This document shows positions 43,939 through 56,310 of a stretch of 64,000 nt of DNA, piece by piece (within the stretch, counting starts at the first letter, position 1; each line of letters begins with the position of its first letter). The stretch is from positions 41,705,030 through 41,769,029 of the forward strand of contig CM057841.1 of assembly GCA_030068075.1 (NCBI GenBank). The letters run 5' to 3'. The notes under the pieces are model-generated. The model had not been told where the DNA came from, ran no database searches, and saw only the letters and a program-made list of their open reading frames with translations. Made by a program: the position numbers and the translations under genes. The stretch is from Paguma larvata. Its lineage: Eukaryota > Chordata > Mammalia > Carnivora > Viverridae.

Positions 43939-44606
43939 CCAGTGTGTGTCTTTTAATACAAAGTGTGTCTTCTGTGGACAAAGTATAATTGGATCATGGC
44001 AATTTATCCATCCTACCAGCCTCTGCTTTTTGGTTGGCATGTTTAGTCTTTTTACATTTAATGTAATTACTGATAAGGTAGGACATATGTCTGATATTTT
44101 CCTATGTTTTTCTATGTTTTATGTCTTTTTTGTTTCTCTATTGCCTAATTACTGCCTTCTTTTATGTTAAAGAGGTATTTTCTAGTGTACCATTTTAATT
44201 CTCTTGTCATTTTTTACCTTTTTAAAATTTTCCTTAGTGGTTCCCCTGAGCATTATATTTAAAATCTTCTAACAATCCAGTTAGAATTTTTACCAACTTA
44301 AATACTGTACAAAAATTTGCTTCTATATAGCTCCACTCCCTCTCCCCTCCTTTGCACTATCCATTGTTGTACACATTACATTTTCATGCATATGCCCATT
44401 AACATAGATTTATAGTTATTGCTTTATACAGTTGTCTTTTAGATCATAGAAGAGGAGAAAAGTTACAAAAATATGCATATTTAAATTTTTATATCTACCT
44501 ATACAGTTACCTTTACTGCTGATCTTTATTTCTTCTTATGGTTTCAAGTTACGGTCTGTGTCTTTTCATTCCAGCATGAATGACTCTCCTTAATAATTTT
44601 TTCTTA

Positions 44607-44787
44607 ATAATTTTTTAATGTTTATTTATTTTGAGAGAGAGCATGAGCAGGGGAGGGGCAGAGAGAGAGAAAGAGAGAGAATCCCAAGCAGCCTCCACAC
44701 TCAGCACAAGGCTCAATCCCACAAACTGCAAGACCTGAGCCAAAACCAAGAGTTGGACATTCAACTGACTGAGCCATCTAGGTGCCC
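44607..44787 (-). repeat. Felid-type SINEC inside the L1
   Basis: Flanked by 'ctctccttaataattttt' (44583-44600) and 'ctctccttagtgattttt' (44788-44805), two mismatches in 18 bases. The body is shortened compared with other copies. Confidence 0.93.
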
Positions 44788-45437
44788 CTCTCCTTAGTGA
44801 TTTTTGTAGGAAAGTCTAGTAGTGAGAAATTCTCTCTTATTTTGTTTGTCTGGGAATTAACTTTTACAAAATACAGAATTCTTGACTGATAGCCTTTTTC
44901 TTTCAGCACTGTGAATGTCATCCCACTGCCTTCGGGCCTCCCTGGCTTCTGATGAAAAATTGGCTGTTAATCTTATTAAGGAAACTCTGCATCTAATAAA
45001 TCAAACCATTTCTCTCTTATTTAAGGCTTTCAGTAGTCCCTCTGTCTTTAATCTTCAATAGTTTCATTATGATATGTCTAGGATAAATCCTAAGAGTGTA
45101 TCTGACTTGGAGTTCATTGAACTTATTGGATGTGTAGATTAGTATTTTTATCAAATTTCAAAGGTTTGGGCCATTATCTATTCCGATATTATTTTTGCCT
45201 CTTTCTGTCTTCTCTGAGACTCTCATTATGCATATATAGTATGTTTGCTATGTCCAATGGCTATCTAAGGCTCTATTCATTTTCTTCATTCTTTTTTCAT
45301 TGTTGTTCCTCAGACTAGATCATCTCAATTGACATATCTTCAAGTTTACTGATCTTTCTTTAGCTAACTCACATCTGCTCTTGAGTTCTCCTGAATTTTT
45401 CATCTGTTTATTGTATTTGCAATACCACGGTTTCTAT

Positions 45438-45495
45438 TTGTTTTTTTTTTTTAATGTTTATTTTTGAGAGAGAGAGAGCGCATGCAAGTGGGGGA
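45438..45495 (-). repeat. SINEC tail fragment
   Basis: A T run, 'aatgtttatttttgagagag' and 'gtgggggagg' give only the tail end of a SINEC. The tRNA-like head is missing. Confidence 0.8.
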
Positions 45496-46339
45496 GGCTG
45501 GATTTTGAGCTCAGTTTTCTTACCTGTCTGATGTCCAAATTTAGAGGCCTACCCTCTGAACTCACAGTTGCCCAACCCCTGGAGCTCATGAGATCTGTAT
45601 ACACAGCACGTTAGAAACTAGAGCTAGAACCTGCCTCCCAACTTCTCCAAAAATGTGAATCTGCAGGAGACTTCCCCAGACCTGGGCACTGAAGGCTGGA
45701 CCAGGAAGCGCTATCCACATCTATTGAGCTGGTCATGGAAAAAATGCCCACTTAGAGGCATGCGGCACAAACAAATGTTCAGCAGCAACCCCAGTACAGT
45801 GCACCCAGGTATCCTGACGTGGATCACAGGCTCTGAGGGTTCTGGCCCTTCACAGAGAACCTGGATCACAGAGGCAGCCACAAAGTCCAGCCCCACAACT
45901 CATCTTGGGCTTCTGCTCTGTCCCTCCCCTCAAGCCAGGCTCTGATGTAGGAGAGTCAAGGACTTAGCTCTCCACCTTCCCAAGGAAATAGGACAGACTC
46001 CAGCAGTCTGGAGTCTCCTATTGACATGGAGAATCTCAACTCACAGAGAGATGCTGGTCTTGGCTGCAGGAGACTTAGGCTTGTAAGGGTCACAGTACAC
46101 TGCATAATCCCTCTGGGCACCAGGGACCCCTGCCTCAGGGTCCACACACAGCCCTCCTGCTCTGCCCTGCCCTTTCACTAAACCAATCCTGGAGCATGAC
46201 TCTGGCCAGAAACAGCAGAAATCCCTGAGTGCCCTGGTTCCAGATACTTCCCAGGTCAAGAATACTTACAATAAATCCTACTGTCTTCAAGATGATGAGC
46301 TGAGTCTTTGATCCTCACAACCAAAACCCAAGTCCACCC
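45496..46339. other. Intergenic stretch, nothing recognised
   Basis: Moderate GC content with short open frames only. It looks like decayed repeat or unique DNA, and no gene is supported. Confidence 0.45.
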
Positions 46340-46760
46340 AGCAATCCCCCTTCTAAATATTAGCCCAAGATGCACACATAGGGTGCCACAGTGTTATGTG
46401 CAAGGCAAAAAACTGGAAACAATGGAAATATACAACAAGAGATTAATTAGGTAAATTATGGAAGATCCGATATTTGAAAAGTACTGGGCAGCCATTAAGA
46501 GTCATGTTGTCACATGGCGATCTTGAGCTGAACTCAAAGTCAAGCAAAAAGGCAGAATCCAATGCATTCCCAGATCCCAATATTTTTTTCTAGTAGATAG
46601 ATATTCAACGCCAGGTTTGGAATTATGAGTAATTTTTCTTTTCTTCTTAACTCTGTTTTCCTAATTTTCTATATCAGCATGCAATATGTTTACAATCAGA
46701 AAAGATGTTATTTTAATGTAATTTGTAAACACTGTCTTCTAATTGAAAAACAGCAAATAT
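46340..46760 (+). repeat. Old L1 3' UTR fragment
   Basis: 'cacccagcaatcccccttct', 'aaaaactggaaacaatggaa', 'gtactgggcagccattaaga' and 'catgcaatatgtttacaatc' follow the 3' end of old L1 elements in sense orientation. Confidence 0.7.
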
Positions 46761-46939
46761 GATTAGCAGTTTATCCCCAAATATCGTTTTTTAACATTGA
46801 GGTTTTGTTTTAAAAAAAATGTTTGAGTTTACTATTATTAAAGCAACACTTTTTGTTTTTTAAATTAACCAAACTGCTTTTAAAGCCATTGCTTTTGAAA
46901 CAGGCAAAACTATTGCTAGAAGGTTTATTGATTTCATTG

Positions 46940-47330
46940 GATATTTTATTTTTTATTTTTAAAAGTATTTATTTGAACTTGGCCATGTGGAACCTGCACC
47001 TTTTAGCTTTTGGAGTTTTTTTAACACCAAATTTCTAGCAACTTTCTGGATCAGAGCAGTTACAGTCCATGGAAAGGGGAAACCTGGTTTTTCAGCCAGG
47101 TGACCCTCATGATTCTGCAATGCATAGAAATACCCTACAATAATCTGTCTCAAAGATATAAGAAAAAGAGCTGGGACCAACTTTCCACAGCCCATCCAGA
47201 AACCTGTCTGGGGATGTCTGGGAGAGCTGAGTGTGCACCAACACTCAAGAATTTCACAAGACTTTGCGATGTGCTTTTCTGGCTTGGGGTGTTGAAAGCG
47301 CAATTAACTTACTGTGCTCCTGAGTAATGG
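46940..47330 (-). pseudogene. Possible processed pseudogene or repeat, source unknown
   Basis: On the - strand there is an open frame of about 114 codons with no ATG start, ending 'SSNKYF' at a TAA. It is followed by AATAAA and an A-rich run, like the end of a retroposed mRNA. I do not recognise the protein. A repeat fragment or chance is equally possible. Confidence 0.25.
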
Positions 47331-47610
47331 TTGCTGGAGGGATGTTTAATGATGTTACACAGGAAGCTGTGCAAGGGAGTTTTGTTTACTGGTGGGACTC
47401 TGAGCAGGAAGTGAGTCTTCCTATCAAAGGGAAAAAAACAGAAGTCTACCTTTGAATTCAAGGAAATAGAGAAAGCTTTTTCTGGCTGAGCGGAAGGAGC
47501 CTTTCAGGCATAGAGTGCTCTGCAGGACAAAGAAAAGCCCCACCTGGGGCATCACATAAAGCAGCTAACATGTTGCAGAGCACAGAGAAGAAAGAAAAGT
47601 GATCTGGGGC

Positions 47611-47645
47611 TTCTCTCTCTCTCTCCCTCTCTCTCTCTCTCTCTT
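47611..47645. repeat. CT microsatellite
   Basis: A CT run with one CCCT interruption, followed by T5. It lies just before the L1-derived stretch at 47650. Confidence 0.9.
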
Positions 47646-47649
47646 TTTA

Positions 47650-48055
47650 AACCAATTCTGGTACAGACATATAATGAGTACTACTGAGTAACAAAAAGGA
47701 GGGGAAAAATTAATGCAGAACAACTCGAACAGATCTCAGATGCATTATGCTAACTAGAAGAGGGTAGACTCCAAAGACTACACATTGTATGATTCCATTT
47801 ACACAACATCTGAAAAAGGCAAAACCAGAGCAAGAGAGACCAGATCAGGATTTCCAGGAGTTGGCAAGGGAGGAGGATTTGACTAACAAAGAGAAGTTGC
47901 ATGAGGGAGACTTTCGGGGTGATGGGACTGTTCCGTATCTTAGTTGTGGCAGTGGCTAAACAAGCCTATGTATCTGTCAAAATCCTACTCTCCCAAACTC
48001 TACTCTCCCAAAAAAGTGAATGTTACTGTACATAAATATAAAGTAATTTAAAAAA
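47650..48055 (+). repeat. Old L1 3' end, sense
   Basis: 'gatctcagatgcattatgct', 'ctacacattgtatgattcca', 'aggatttccaggagttggca' and 'ggggtgatgggactgttccg' are typical of L1M-type 3' UTRs. It ends in an A-rich run at 48048, where a SINE follows. Confidence 0.8.
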
Positions 48056-48065
48056 AACAAAAACG

Positions 48066-48227
48066 AGGGAGCTTGGGTAGCTCAGTTGGTTAAGCATCCA
48101 ACTGCGACTCAGGTGGTAATCTCGCAGTTTGTGAGTTCAAGCCCCACGTTGGGCTCTGGGCTGACAGCACAGGGCCTGGAACCTGCTTTGAGTTCTGTGT
48201 CTGCCTCTCTCTGCCACTCCCCCATTT

Positions 48228-48272
<45 letters not shown>

Positions 48273-48292
48273 AATAAATAAATATTTAAAAA
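48066..48292 (+). repeat. Felid-type SINEC with long CT tail
   Basis: Head 'gagcttgggtagctcagttg', body 'gctctgggctgacagcacag', then an uninterrupted CT tract of about 38 bases at 48231-48269 and 'aaaataaataaat'. The CT part is likely to vary in length. Confidence 0.94.
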
Positions 48293-48599
48293 TATTTAAG
48301 AATGTTTTTAAATAGAGAGATATTCCATCAGGATCTGTCTCATTTTAAAAGCAATTGGTTATTGGTTGCATCATTGCTACATAAGGCCCAAGTGCATGTA
48401 CTTACGACTTGGTCATTCTTTCTTTCTAAAGTATTTTTAAACACTGTGCTGATGGACGAATTCCGTTGATTCCATTCCTGATGTCTCCTGAAGTCCTCTC
48501 CTCTAAACTGTCCCAGCCTTAGTTGGGGCCCTCTTCATTCTCTACTATAGTACTCCCCAATTTTCCAATTGCTCTCCCTATCTCTAGCCTCAACCCCTA

Positions 48600-48790
48600 C
48601 CAACCATTCTCCTGCCGTCGCTGAAATTATTTTTCTATAGTGCAGCTAATATCTTGCACTTCCTTATTCTAAACTCCTCAACAGAATTTGTCAAACTTTC
48701 CATGGCTCTCCACTGTCAAATCACAGAGTCCGAACTCTTCAGCCTGGAACCCAAGGCCCTGAATGATCCGCCTTCTCCTTAACATTTTAA
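48600..48790 (+). repeat. L2 LINE fragment
   Basis: 'ccatggctctccactgtcaa', 'cttcagcctggaacccaagg' and 'ccctgaatgatccgccttct' follow L2 ORF2 DNA. There is no intact frame. Confidence 0.65.
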
Positions 48791-48832
48791 TCTCTTTATT
48801 GTCATATCTGCCTTCATTCCAAACACTGTCAT

Positions 48833-49039
48833 TTTTTTATAATGTTTTTTATTTATGTTTTGAGAGATAGAGTCAGAGCATGAGCAGAGAAAGGGCAGAG
48901 AGAGAGGGAGACACAAAATCTGAAGTAGGTTCCAGGATGTCAGCACAGAGCCTGATGCAGGGCTCGAACTCATGAGCCATGAGCTCATGACCTGAGCTGA
49001 AGCTGGACGCTTAACCGACTGAGCCACCCAGGCGCCCCC
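48833..49039 (-). repeat. Felid-type SINEC with perfect target-site duplication
   Basis: Flanked by CAAACACTGTCAT at 48820-48832 and 49041-49053. The head ends 'gactgagccacccaggcgcc', close to the felid consensus, so it is fairly young. Confidence 0.96.
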
Positions 49040-49245
49040 GCAAACACTGTCATATTAAGCTTTCTTCATACTAGCTTTTGCTCAGACAAATGCTAGGTTG
49101 TTGTATTGGTCAAAATACGCACTGCCCCTCACTGTGGGAGGATTACATGTCTCTAACCCATTGATGTCAAGCTTGGCCAGGTGATTTAATTTGTTAAATA
49201 AAATGTGAGTGAAACAGACACTTGCCACTTTGGAGCAGAAACTTT

Positions 49246-49457
49246 TTTTTTAATGCTTATTTATTTTTGAGAGAGAGAGACAGACAGAGCATGAGCAGGG
49301 GAGGGGCACAGACAGAGAGGGAGACACAGAATCTGAAACAGGCTCCAGGCTCTGAGCTGTCAGCACAGAACCCGACACAGGGCTCGAACTCGGGAACAGT
49401 GAGACCATGATCTGAGCCTAAGTCAGACGCTAACTGACTGAGCCACCCAGGCGCCCC
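49246..49457 (-). repeat. Felid-type SINEC with perfect target-site duplication
   Basis: Flanked by GGAGCAGAAACTTT at 49232-49245 and 49458-49471. It is a complete copy with a near-consensus head. Confidence 0.96.
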
Positions 49458-49754
49458 GGAGCAGAAACTTTAACAACGAGTTCATGCCTCCACCATTCTC
49501 TTCTCTCTACCATCAGCAATGAACGTATAACATCAGTGAAAAATAAGCCTTAATTTTTGCAAGCCACTAAGATTTGTTACCACAGTATAAGTTAGCCTAA
49601 GCTGACTGAAGCACTCCATTAAAATGTAACTTAGGCTAAGTTAATTGAGGCACTCCCTAATTGTTCATTTTGTAACCCCAGTGCATAGTATACACACATG
49701 GCTGGCATTTGGTATATATGCTAAATGAATGGATATAGTCAGTGCATAAATGAA

Positions 49755-50030
49755 CACATGACCTCTGGGCCTTTGTACATGTTACTCTCTCAGTAAAGAG
49801 TGACCATCTCTGCTTCTTCACTCGTCAAGTGAAACCTCAAAGATACCCTCTTCCAAGAAGCATTCCCTCCCCATCACTCTCTCCTAAGAAATATGTGTAT
49901 ATTTCTACTCTCGTAATAACTGTCCATCTTCTTGCCCAGACCATAGACCCTTAAGCAAGGCCAGATACACTTCACCTTGGCAGCCCTGTGGCCAGCACAC
50001 AGCCTGTCCCACAGCAAACAGGTGGATGAA
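49755..50030 (+). repeat. L2 LINE fragment
   Basis: 'ctctgggcctttgtacatgt', 'caagtgaaacctcaaagata' and 'cttccaagaagcattccctc' follow L2 DNA in order. Confidence 0.7.
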
Positions 50031-50084
50031 AGAAAGAAGGAGTAAAGGAGTAGGGAACTTTCTATTTCTCCAGTCAATCACAGG

Positions 50085-50420
50085 CTTTCTCCACTTCGGG
50101 CCTTTGCACATGCTGTTACCCTACCCGGAAGATCAGTCCCATCCCTATTTGCTAGCCTAACCCTTCTAAATCCTTTAGGGTCACCTGCCCCATCCACTGC
50201 ACATCCTTGTAACAGTTAAGTCATTTACTCCCCCTTGTTCCCACAAACTTAATACATCCCTTCCACAGAGCCCTTATCGCATGGCACTGAGCTCTTCTAG
50301 ATCTTCTATGGTCTTCTGTCCCTACGAGCCCTGTGAGGGCAGGGCCTGAGTCTGATTCATCCCTGTGTCCCCATACCTACACAGAATTAATAACAATGAC
50401 AGTGACAAGAAAAACAATAA
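50085..50420 (+). repeat. L2 LINE 3' region
   Basis: A second L2 piece: 'cgggcctttgcacatgctgt', 'gccctgtgagggcagggcct' and 'attcatccctgtgtccccat'. It repeats the same L2 portion as the piece at 49755, so it is a separate insertion or a duplication. Confidence 0.7.
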
Positions 50421-53050
50421 TAAAGATAACCAACCAAGGTGTATTCTTGTCATACAAACCAATCAATGAATATTTGAGTGAATTAATTAATTAACATGAA
50501 TAGGTCCAGGTATGTCCTTCCACTGTCCCTCAGAAAGCCCAGGCTCATCACTAGAGAACTCTCTGAATGTGATAGGGGCTGAGCTGACTGATGCTTTGTT
50601 ACCCCAGCTGACTGCTCTCCCAGGCCCCTGCTCCTGTCCCCAACCCCATGGGCCACACGATACCATCAGTACAGGACACCATAAGGATCAGCACATTGTT
50701 CCATTTTCCAATCCACCACTGACTGCCTCCTGCGACCTGGCAGAGGTATCCCAGAGTGTGACTCCAGGGAAGTGTGCACATCAGGTCTGCCAGCCCTGGA
50801 GCCTCCTCTAATCTGTCATCAACAGGGGACAGATGGAAGAGGGGAGGAATGGAGAATGATTCTCAGAAAATCAGGAACAAGCGGGAATCTGCATCCAATC
50901 CAAAGTCAACTTGCATGGCGAATTGCATAATTGACTGCAGATGTGATCGGGAACTCTGAATATGACGGTGAAAACCCAAGGTCAGGAAACACTAATCACC
51001 TCCACGTAATTCTTGCCCTCCTCTAACTGACTCTTGCTCCAGAGAATCCCAAGGGAACCAATAAGACCGAGAGGGGCAAAAGAAAAAGAAGCACTTATCC
51101 AGAACTCACCCTAAAAGCAGACCTCCAGGAACTTCAATCTTCTGGAAACCAACCAGGAACCAGAAACAAATAAAAAGCTTCTGTGTTACTGATCAGTACT
51201 CATCAGAAACGCCAAGGTCATGAAAGTAAAGAAAGGAGATATTCTTACAGATTGGAGGAATGTGAGGAGACACAACAATCATGATCTCTGAAGCAGATCC
51301 TGAAACAGAAGAACATTGAGAAGGACAAGTGAGAAAAACTGGTGAAATTCACATGAGGTATAATAATTGTATTGTTGGATTGTACTGCTGTTAATTTCCT
51401 GGTTTTGATCACTAGACTATGGTTTTGGAAGTTGTTATCATGAGGGGAAACTGGATGAAGAATATACATGAATTCTATTTCGCAACATTTTCATAAGTCT
51501 AAAAGCATCTTAACATAAAAAGTATGCTTTGTTTTGCTTTCCAAAGGACTTGTACACAGCCATCAATCTCCTGATAAGTCATTCTCACCAAAACTAGTTG
51601 TGCGAAATTGTCTGTGAATATAGCTTATTTATTTAGCAGTCACGGATATTGTTCTCTTAAGAAACCTACAGTTCTCCTGTGAAGCTTTGAAGTATCAAAT
51701 GGGAGGAGGAGGAGGAGAGCTAGAAGTGACACACTGAGACCAGGCAGGGAGAGAGAAAGAGCTATATTGATGCCGTTTGGGGGCCATTTAGTGCCAGGGC
51801 AGATCTGCCTGTGTACCTGAAGGACCTCCGGAGGCAGCTCCCTATCCCAGTTCAATCGCTGGTGTCTTCATGATTCGACTCCATTTTTGCAGGAGGCGTT
51901 TACAAAGCCCTGAGCCAGACCCCAAGCTTTGGACACAACATTCAGCAAAGCTGGGGTCCTGCCCTCCAAAGGCTCACGAATCGGGGGAGGCATGTATGCA
52001 CAGATACAAAATTACACAATTTTGATCTTTTTGAAATGTGAAATCTGTTAGGGAACCCCAGATTTCTAACACAGAGCAGTTAATTCAACCTCAGAGAAGG
52101 CACGGTCAGAGAAGCTCCTGAAGAAGAGGGTGTTTGGGTGTTAGAGGCAGCTGGAGCCCAGGAGTTGAGGTGGAGAGTGGTTGGAATAGAACCTACCAAG
52201 GAGGGCAGGGACCAGATCAGAGAGAATCTTCACCGCCATTTCCAGTGTGGATTTGACCCTGAGCAACAGGAAGTTATTGAAGGTCTGAAGCAAGGCATGG
52301 ATTGATTTAAGGCAGCTCCATGGTGGCAGTGTGGAGGGGCATCCTTTCTTCAACATTGAGTTGAGGAGAAGTTACATCAAGGCCACTGTGTGCCCTGCTT
52401 TAGGAAGCGGAATGCCTGTGTGAGGGTGAAAATGAACAAGCCGAGAGTCCAAACGGAGATGCTGAGAAGCAGCTCCTTCCCCCCAGGGCTGAATTCCTAA
52501 GGCTCTGCTGTCCACCAGGCTGCCCTGCCTTTCCCCAGGTGTAGAGGCCCAGCTGCTCCAGGCTGAGGTGTGAATGGTTCATGTGCTGTGCTGCATCCGG
52601 ATGACATGGTTACTGTACCGCTAGGGAACAAGTTCTCCCAGCACCATCTCAAGTACGTTCTAGTCAGCTCAAAATGAAAAGCAGCCAGACTGCCTCCCAA
52701 GGAAGGAAGGAAGAGGGGCCCCACCTCTCTCTGCCCATACAGGCTTCCAGCTGTCTCAGCAATCCTAAGTCCCCAAGCTACTGTGCCTGCTTTAAGCGGG
52801 GCACATGCAGGGGGCCGCAAAGCCCCCAGAGTGGTTGAATTGAGTTCTAGGATTCTCGGTCTTCTTCTGAGTCTTGTGGATGTGTGTGGGTGATACGGAG
52901 ATGTTCCTGAGCCCCCCAAGAGTCACCAGCAACTCTGGGAGAGAGGACCAGAACAGAAAAGAAAGGCAGGGTCAAGAATCCCCTTCACACTTGCTAGCTG
53001 CCAAGCTGAAGATGCTAGAGACCCAGGTCCCAGGCAGTGCCTGTGTATGA
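50421..53050. other. Intergenic stretch, mostly unassigned
   Basis: I see no gene. The piece at about 51390-51540 ('tcctggttttgatcactaga') resembles an old L1 3' end. About 52080-52340 ('gaccagatcagagagaatct', 'caacaggaagttattgaagg') resembles a dispersed mammalian repeat that I cannot name. The rest looks unique. Confidence 0.45.
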
Positions 53051-53054
53051 CCCT

Positions 53055-53165
53055 TCTGCTAGACCAAGGTTCTGAAAGAACAAGTGATTTGCCCCAGGAA
53101 ACACAGCAGATAAAGGGCAGAACAGAAACAGAATTCAGGTTTTCTGGCTCTAAACCCAGTCCAGA
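53055..53165 (-). repeat. MIR SINE fragment
   Basis: Reverse MIR: 'caagtgatttgccccaggaa', 'acacagcagataaagggcag' and 'cagaattcaggttttctggc'. Confidence 0.65.
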
Positions 53166-53999
53166 GTGAACTTCTCTGTGCTTTCCGGAACTTAGAGAAA
53201 GCAAAGACCTCATGCAGTCCCCTGTGTTCCAGCTCTATCTCCCACTGGCAAATGCCTCCCAAATGCATCGGGCACATACTATGTGCCAGGCCAGCCCCTC
53301 CTGAACCACGCCTCCTCCCTGTAACTATCCTCTAAAAAGGGTGGTAGAAATGCATGACACGTATGCAGGTTTTCTATAAATGTTTTCTGCACCACTGGTT
53401 TATTCATACACCATCTTCTTCCAAAGAGAATCAAAGCCACTTAAAACACACACATACTATGTATCATGTTTTCTCTAGCAAGTGAGTAACTAGGAGCAAA
53501 GGAAACATACACACATCTCAATTTTTTTTTAAATATGTGAGTGAATCAGGACAAGAGACATACATGCATTACAATTTTTTTTAAATAAGTGAGTGAATTG
53601 GAACAAAGGAAAAATAAGGATAAGAAATAAAAGAAAAACCTGAGGACGGCACTGAAAGACACAATTCCTGCGCTCAACAGAGGTGGACCCCCAAGAGTGA
53701 CTTAAGTAACAACCACCGTAGAGTGAAGCACCCTCTGTTGCAAGATTCACAATATTCAAGAGATTATTTAAAAATAAGCAAAAAGAAAAAAAATGTCATT
53801 TAGAAGTGAAACCAATTTTGTAACTAAGCATCGAAAGAAAGTTCACTCATGGACTGAATAAATATTAGCTTCTTCCCTTTGCCCCTCTGCCCAGAATCCC
53901 AGTCTCTTTCCACCTTCCAGCTGGGAACCAGCCCAGACCGCCTCAGATAGGCAGATGCACAAAAATGGGGCACTCTTTTGCTTTTTTAAAGACTTTTTC

Positions 54000-54420
54000 T
54001 CAAAGTATAATATACATACATTGCCATGCACATCAGGTACTGTTCCGTGAACTTTCACAAACAAAATATACCTGTGTACCCAGCACCCAGGTCGAGAAAC
54101 AGCATTACCAGCACACCTAAAGCCCCCTCCCAGCCCATACCTCACCCAGGGCAAACTGCCCAGACTTCCAACACGGTAGATGTGCTTTTCTTATTTTGGA
54201 ACATTATATAAATAGAATCATTCAGTGTCTGGCTTCTCTCGCTCAGCCGTGTTTGTGAGTTGCCCATACATTTCTTGTGGCTGTAGTATGTTTATTCTCA
54301 TTGCTATATTCCGTGTGTGGCTATCCGCAATTTATTCTCCTATAGATGGACAGGTTCTTCCATTCTTGATCAGGAAAAATAAAGACGATCACAGGTTGCA
54401 CATGGGTATTTTTAACTAAG
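54000..54420 (-). repeat. Old L1 fragment, antisense
   Basis: 'cacccaggtcgagaaacagc', 'attaccagcacacctaaagc', 'tatataaatagaatcattca', 'gtgtctggcttctctcgctc' and 'ttctcattgctatattccgt' give the reverse complement of an old L1 3' portion. Confidence 0.7.
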
Positions 54421-54659
54421 TTAACTCTGTTAATAATTTAAGTACTTGAGTTCAGAAGATGCCAATGTTATTTTTCTAAACTTTTAAATTAGACTCAAAT
54501 GCACCATCTGAAAACTGTCAGTCTGGCAGCTGACATTATTTTGATCACTGAATTCTATTTTTGTAACCAAAGATGTCTCAGTCCGGTGGCCAGGGAACCA
54601 AAAAACATATAGAAAAGCCATATAATTTTTTTTGCTCTTTTGCAATTAGACATTCAGCA

Positions 54660-54780
54660 TTTGTAGGCAACATTTATTGAGACTTCACTATGTGTCAGGA
54701 ACTGTACTAAACATTTTGCTTATATTCTTCCTTTCAGTTCTGACAACACTGTAACATAGTTTCACTTTTATTACTCTAAT
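54660..54780 (-). repeat. MIR SINE fragment
   Basis: 'acatttattgagacttcact', 'atgtgtcaggaactgtacta' and 'acaacactgtaacatagttt' form a reverse MIR 3' half. Confidence 0.7.
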
Positions 54781-55439
54781 TTTTCAAGCGTTGTCCTCAG
54801 TGGAGTACCTAGTGGAGGATCTAGTACACACCAGGTACTCAGTAAGTACTTATTGCACAAGGCAATGAATGAATAATCACAGCTACCATTTATACAGCCT
54901 CTAGTCTATACCAGAAATTATGCCAAAAGCTTACATTCATTATCCAATTAAATCTTCCCCCAAAACCTGAGATAACATAGGAAATGCCCTTTGGTAGTCT
55001 TGTCCAACTCACAATTCCCCATTTTCTCTGAAATCTATCACCTGCTTATGCGTACATCCACAAGCTGGCATGTTTGTGCTAGAAAACCCCACCCCTTTGG
55101 TCACAGGTGATTGGACCAGAGGTAGACACCTAATGCAGCTCAGCCAGTCAGAATCTCTCTCAGGACTTTGGACTTACGGTTGAAAGATGGTCAGTTAGTT
55201 TTGCTTGTGGTCAGAACTGAGGTGCTGTGAACTCACTCCCAAGCTGCAGTGTGGACTTTTATGGAATAATGGAGAAAGAGGAAAGGAATACAGAGACAAG
55301 AGGTGGGTTCCCACCTGCTTCTCTGTTCTCCACTCCAAGGCCTCAAAAAGCCTAGACTTGGACCCCAGTAAATTCTCCTTTTTTTGCTTAAAATAGTTCA
55401 TTTCCATTAATTGCTACTAAAATATAAATTCTAAACTAA

Positions 55440-55575
55440 AATAGGTAAATATTATTTCTCCTTCCACATATCAATAAACTGAAGCTCAGGGGAAGTAAAG
55501 TGACTTGCCCAGAGTCACAATCCAGTGAGCAGAGAGCAAAGATTTGAACCGAGGTCTGCCCAAGTCTGCAACCTG
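55440..55575 (-). repeat. MIR SINE fragment
   Basis: 'caataaactgaagctcaggg', 'gaagtaaagtgacttgccca' and 'gagtcacaatccagtgagca' form reverse MIR DNA. Confidence 0.8.
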
Positions 55576-56135
55576 ACCTGTTTCCCCTTCCGCACACTGG
55601 CGTTCCTTGGTCCAGATCATCGGGACCCTCCAGGTCAATCTTTCCTCCCTGCTGCAAGTTTTTTGAAGGCTGGGGCCACATGTGACTCACTGTAACATCT
55701 CCACCTGGACTGAATACTGTCAGGTGTCATCGGCCAGTTACCAGGATGGAGATTTCACGGGGCCAAAGGAAACATCATGGCGTGACTGATGGGAAGTTAA
55801 TGGGTTTTATGAATACAAATTGTAGAGGCAGAAAAGTGGGGCATGGAACAGAGATACTTCCTACTGACCTTGACAGATAAGCCAGGGAGCAACTGATGAA
55901 AGTCCACAGAAGCCATAAAGACCATGGTGGGGGGATATGGTATGCCACCCTGGAAAATAGAGAATACCTAAATCTTCCTCATGCTGCAACCATCAGCCTG
56001 GCTGCCTTGACTTTACCCTTGGCAAAATAAGTGAAGTGAAAATTGGGTTTGGGTCCAAGCCAAATGTGGGGGCCTGGCCAACCCCAGGGGCTGAACCAAG
56101 AGCACACTATTGGCCCAAGTCCTCATTTTGCAGAG
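55576..56135. other. Intergenic stretch, nothing recognised
   Basis: No gene, named repeat or strong motif is recognised between a MIR and an L2. Confidence 0.45.
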
Positions 56136-56310
56136 ACTGGACCATTTGATCCCCTCTGCACACATATATTCCACCCCATCTTCTACAAGGTAGCTAGAGA
56201 GATCTTTTAAAACACCAACCTGATCAGGTCACCCCCTCAATAAAACTCTTATGCGGCCCCCAAGGCCCTCAGTCTGTCATTTAAGGCCTTTATGACCTGC
56301 TGCGGTACAG
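56136..56310 (+). repeat. L2 LINE, part before an LTR insertion
   Basis: 'tgatcaggtcaccccctcaa', 'cccaaggccctcagtctgtc' and 'ggcctttatgacctgctgcg' are L2. Sequence after the LTR ('aacacgctgctcactcgccc') appears to continue the same L2. Confidence 0.65.

Larger units (their letters stand above)
42985..45437 (-). repeat. Old L1 (L1M-type) LINE, ORF2 end and 3' UTR, antisense
   Basis: Long runs match the reverse complement of old L1 elements, for example 'aatgcgtattctgctgctgg', 'tttatcctagagaatactct', 'attgaaaagtgggatgctga', 'tggttcccctgagcattata' and 'aatttcaaaggtttgggcca'. It is about 2.5 kb with no intact frame. Two SINEs at 43711 and 44607 and a partial one at its end interrupt it. Confidence 0.88.

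Noticed and set aside
42985..45437. Open frames within the AT-rich stretch after CDH5
   Set aside because: They fall in a decayed antisense L1. The frames are short and do not correspond to an intact ORF2.
31399..49457. CRISPR-like array from repeated similar segments
   Set aside because: The recurring segments are dispersed SINEs of about 200 bases in both orientations, kilobases apart, in vertebrate DNA.
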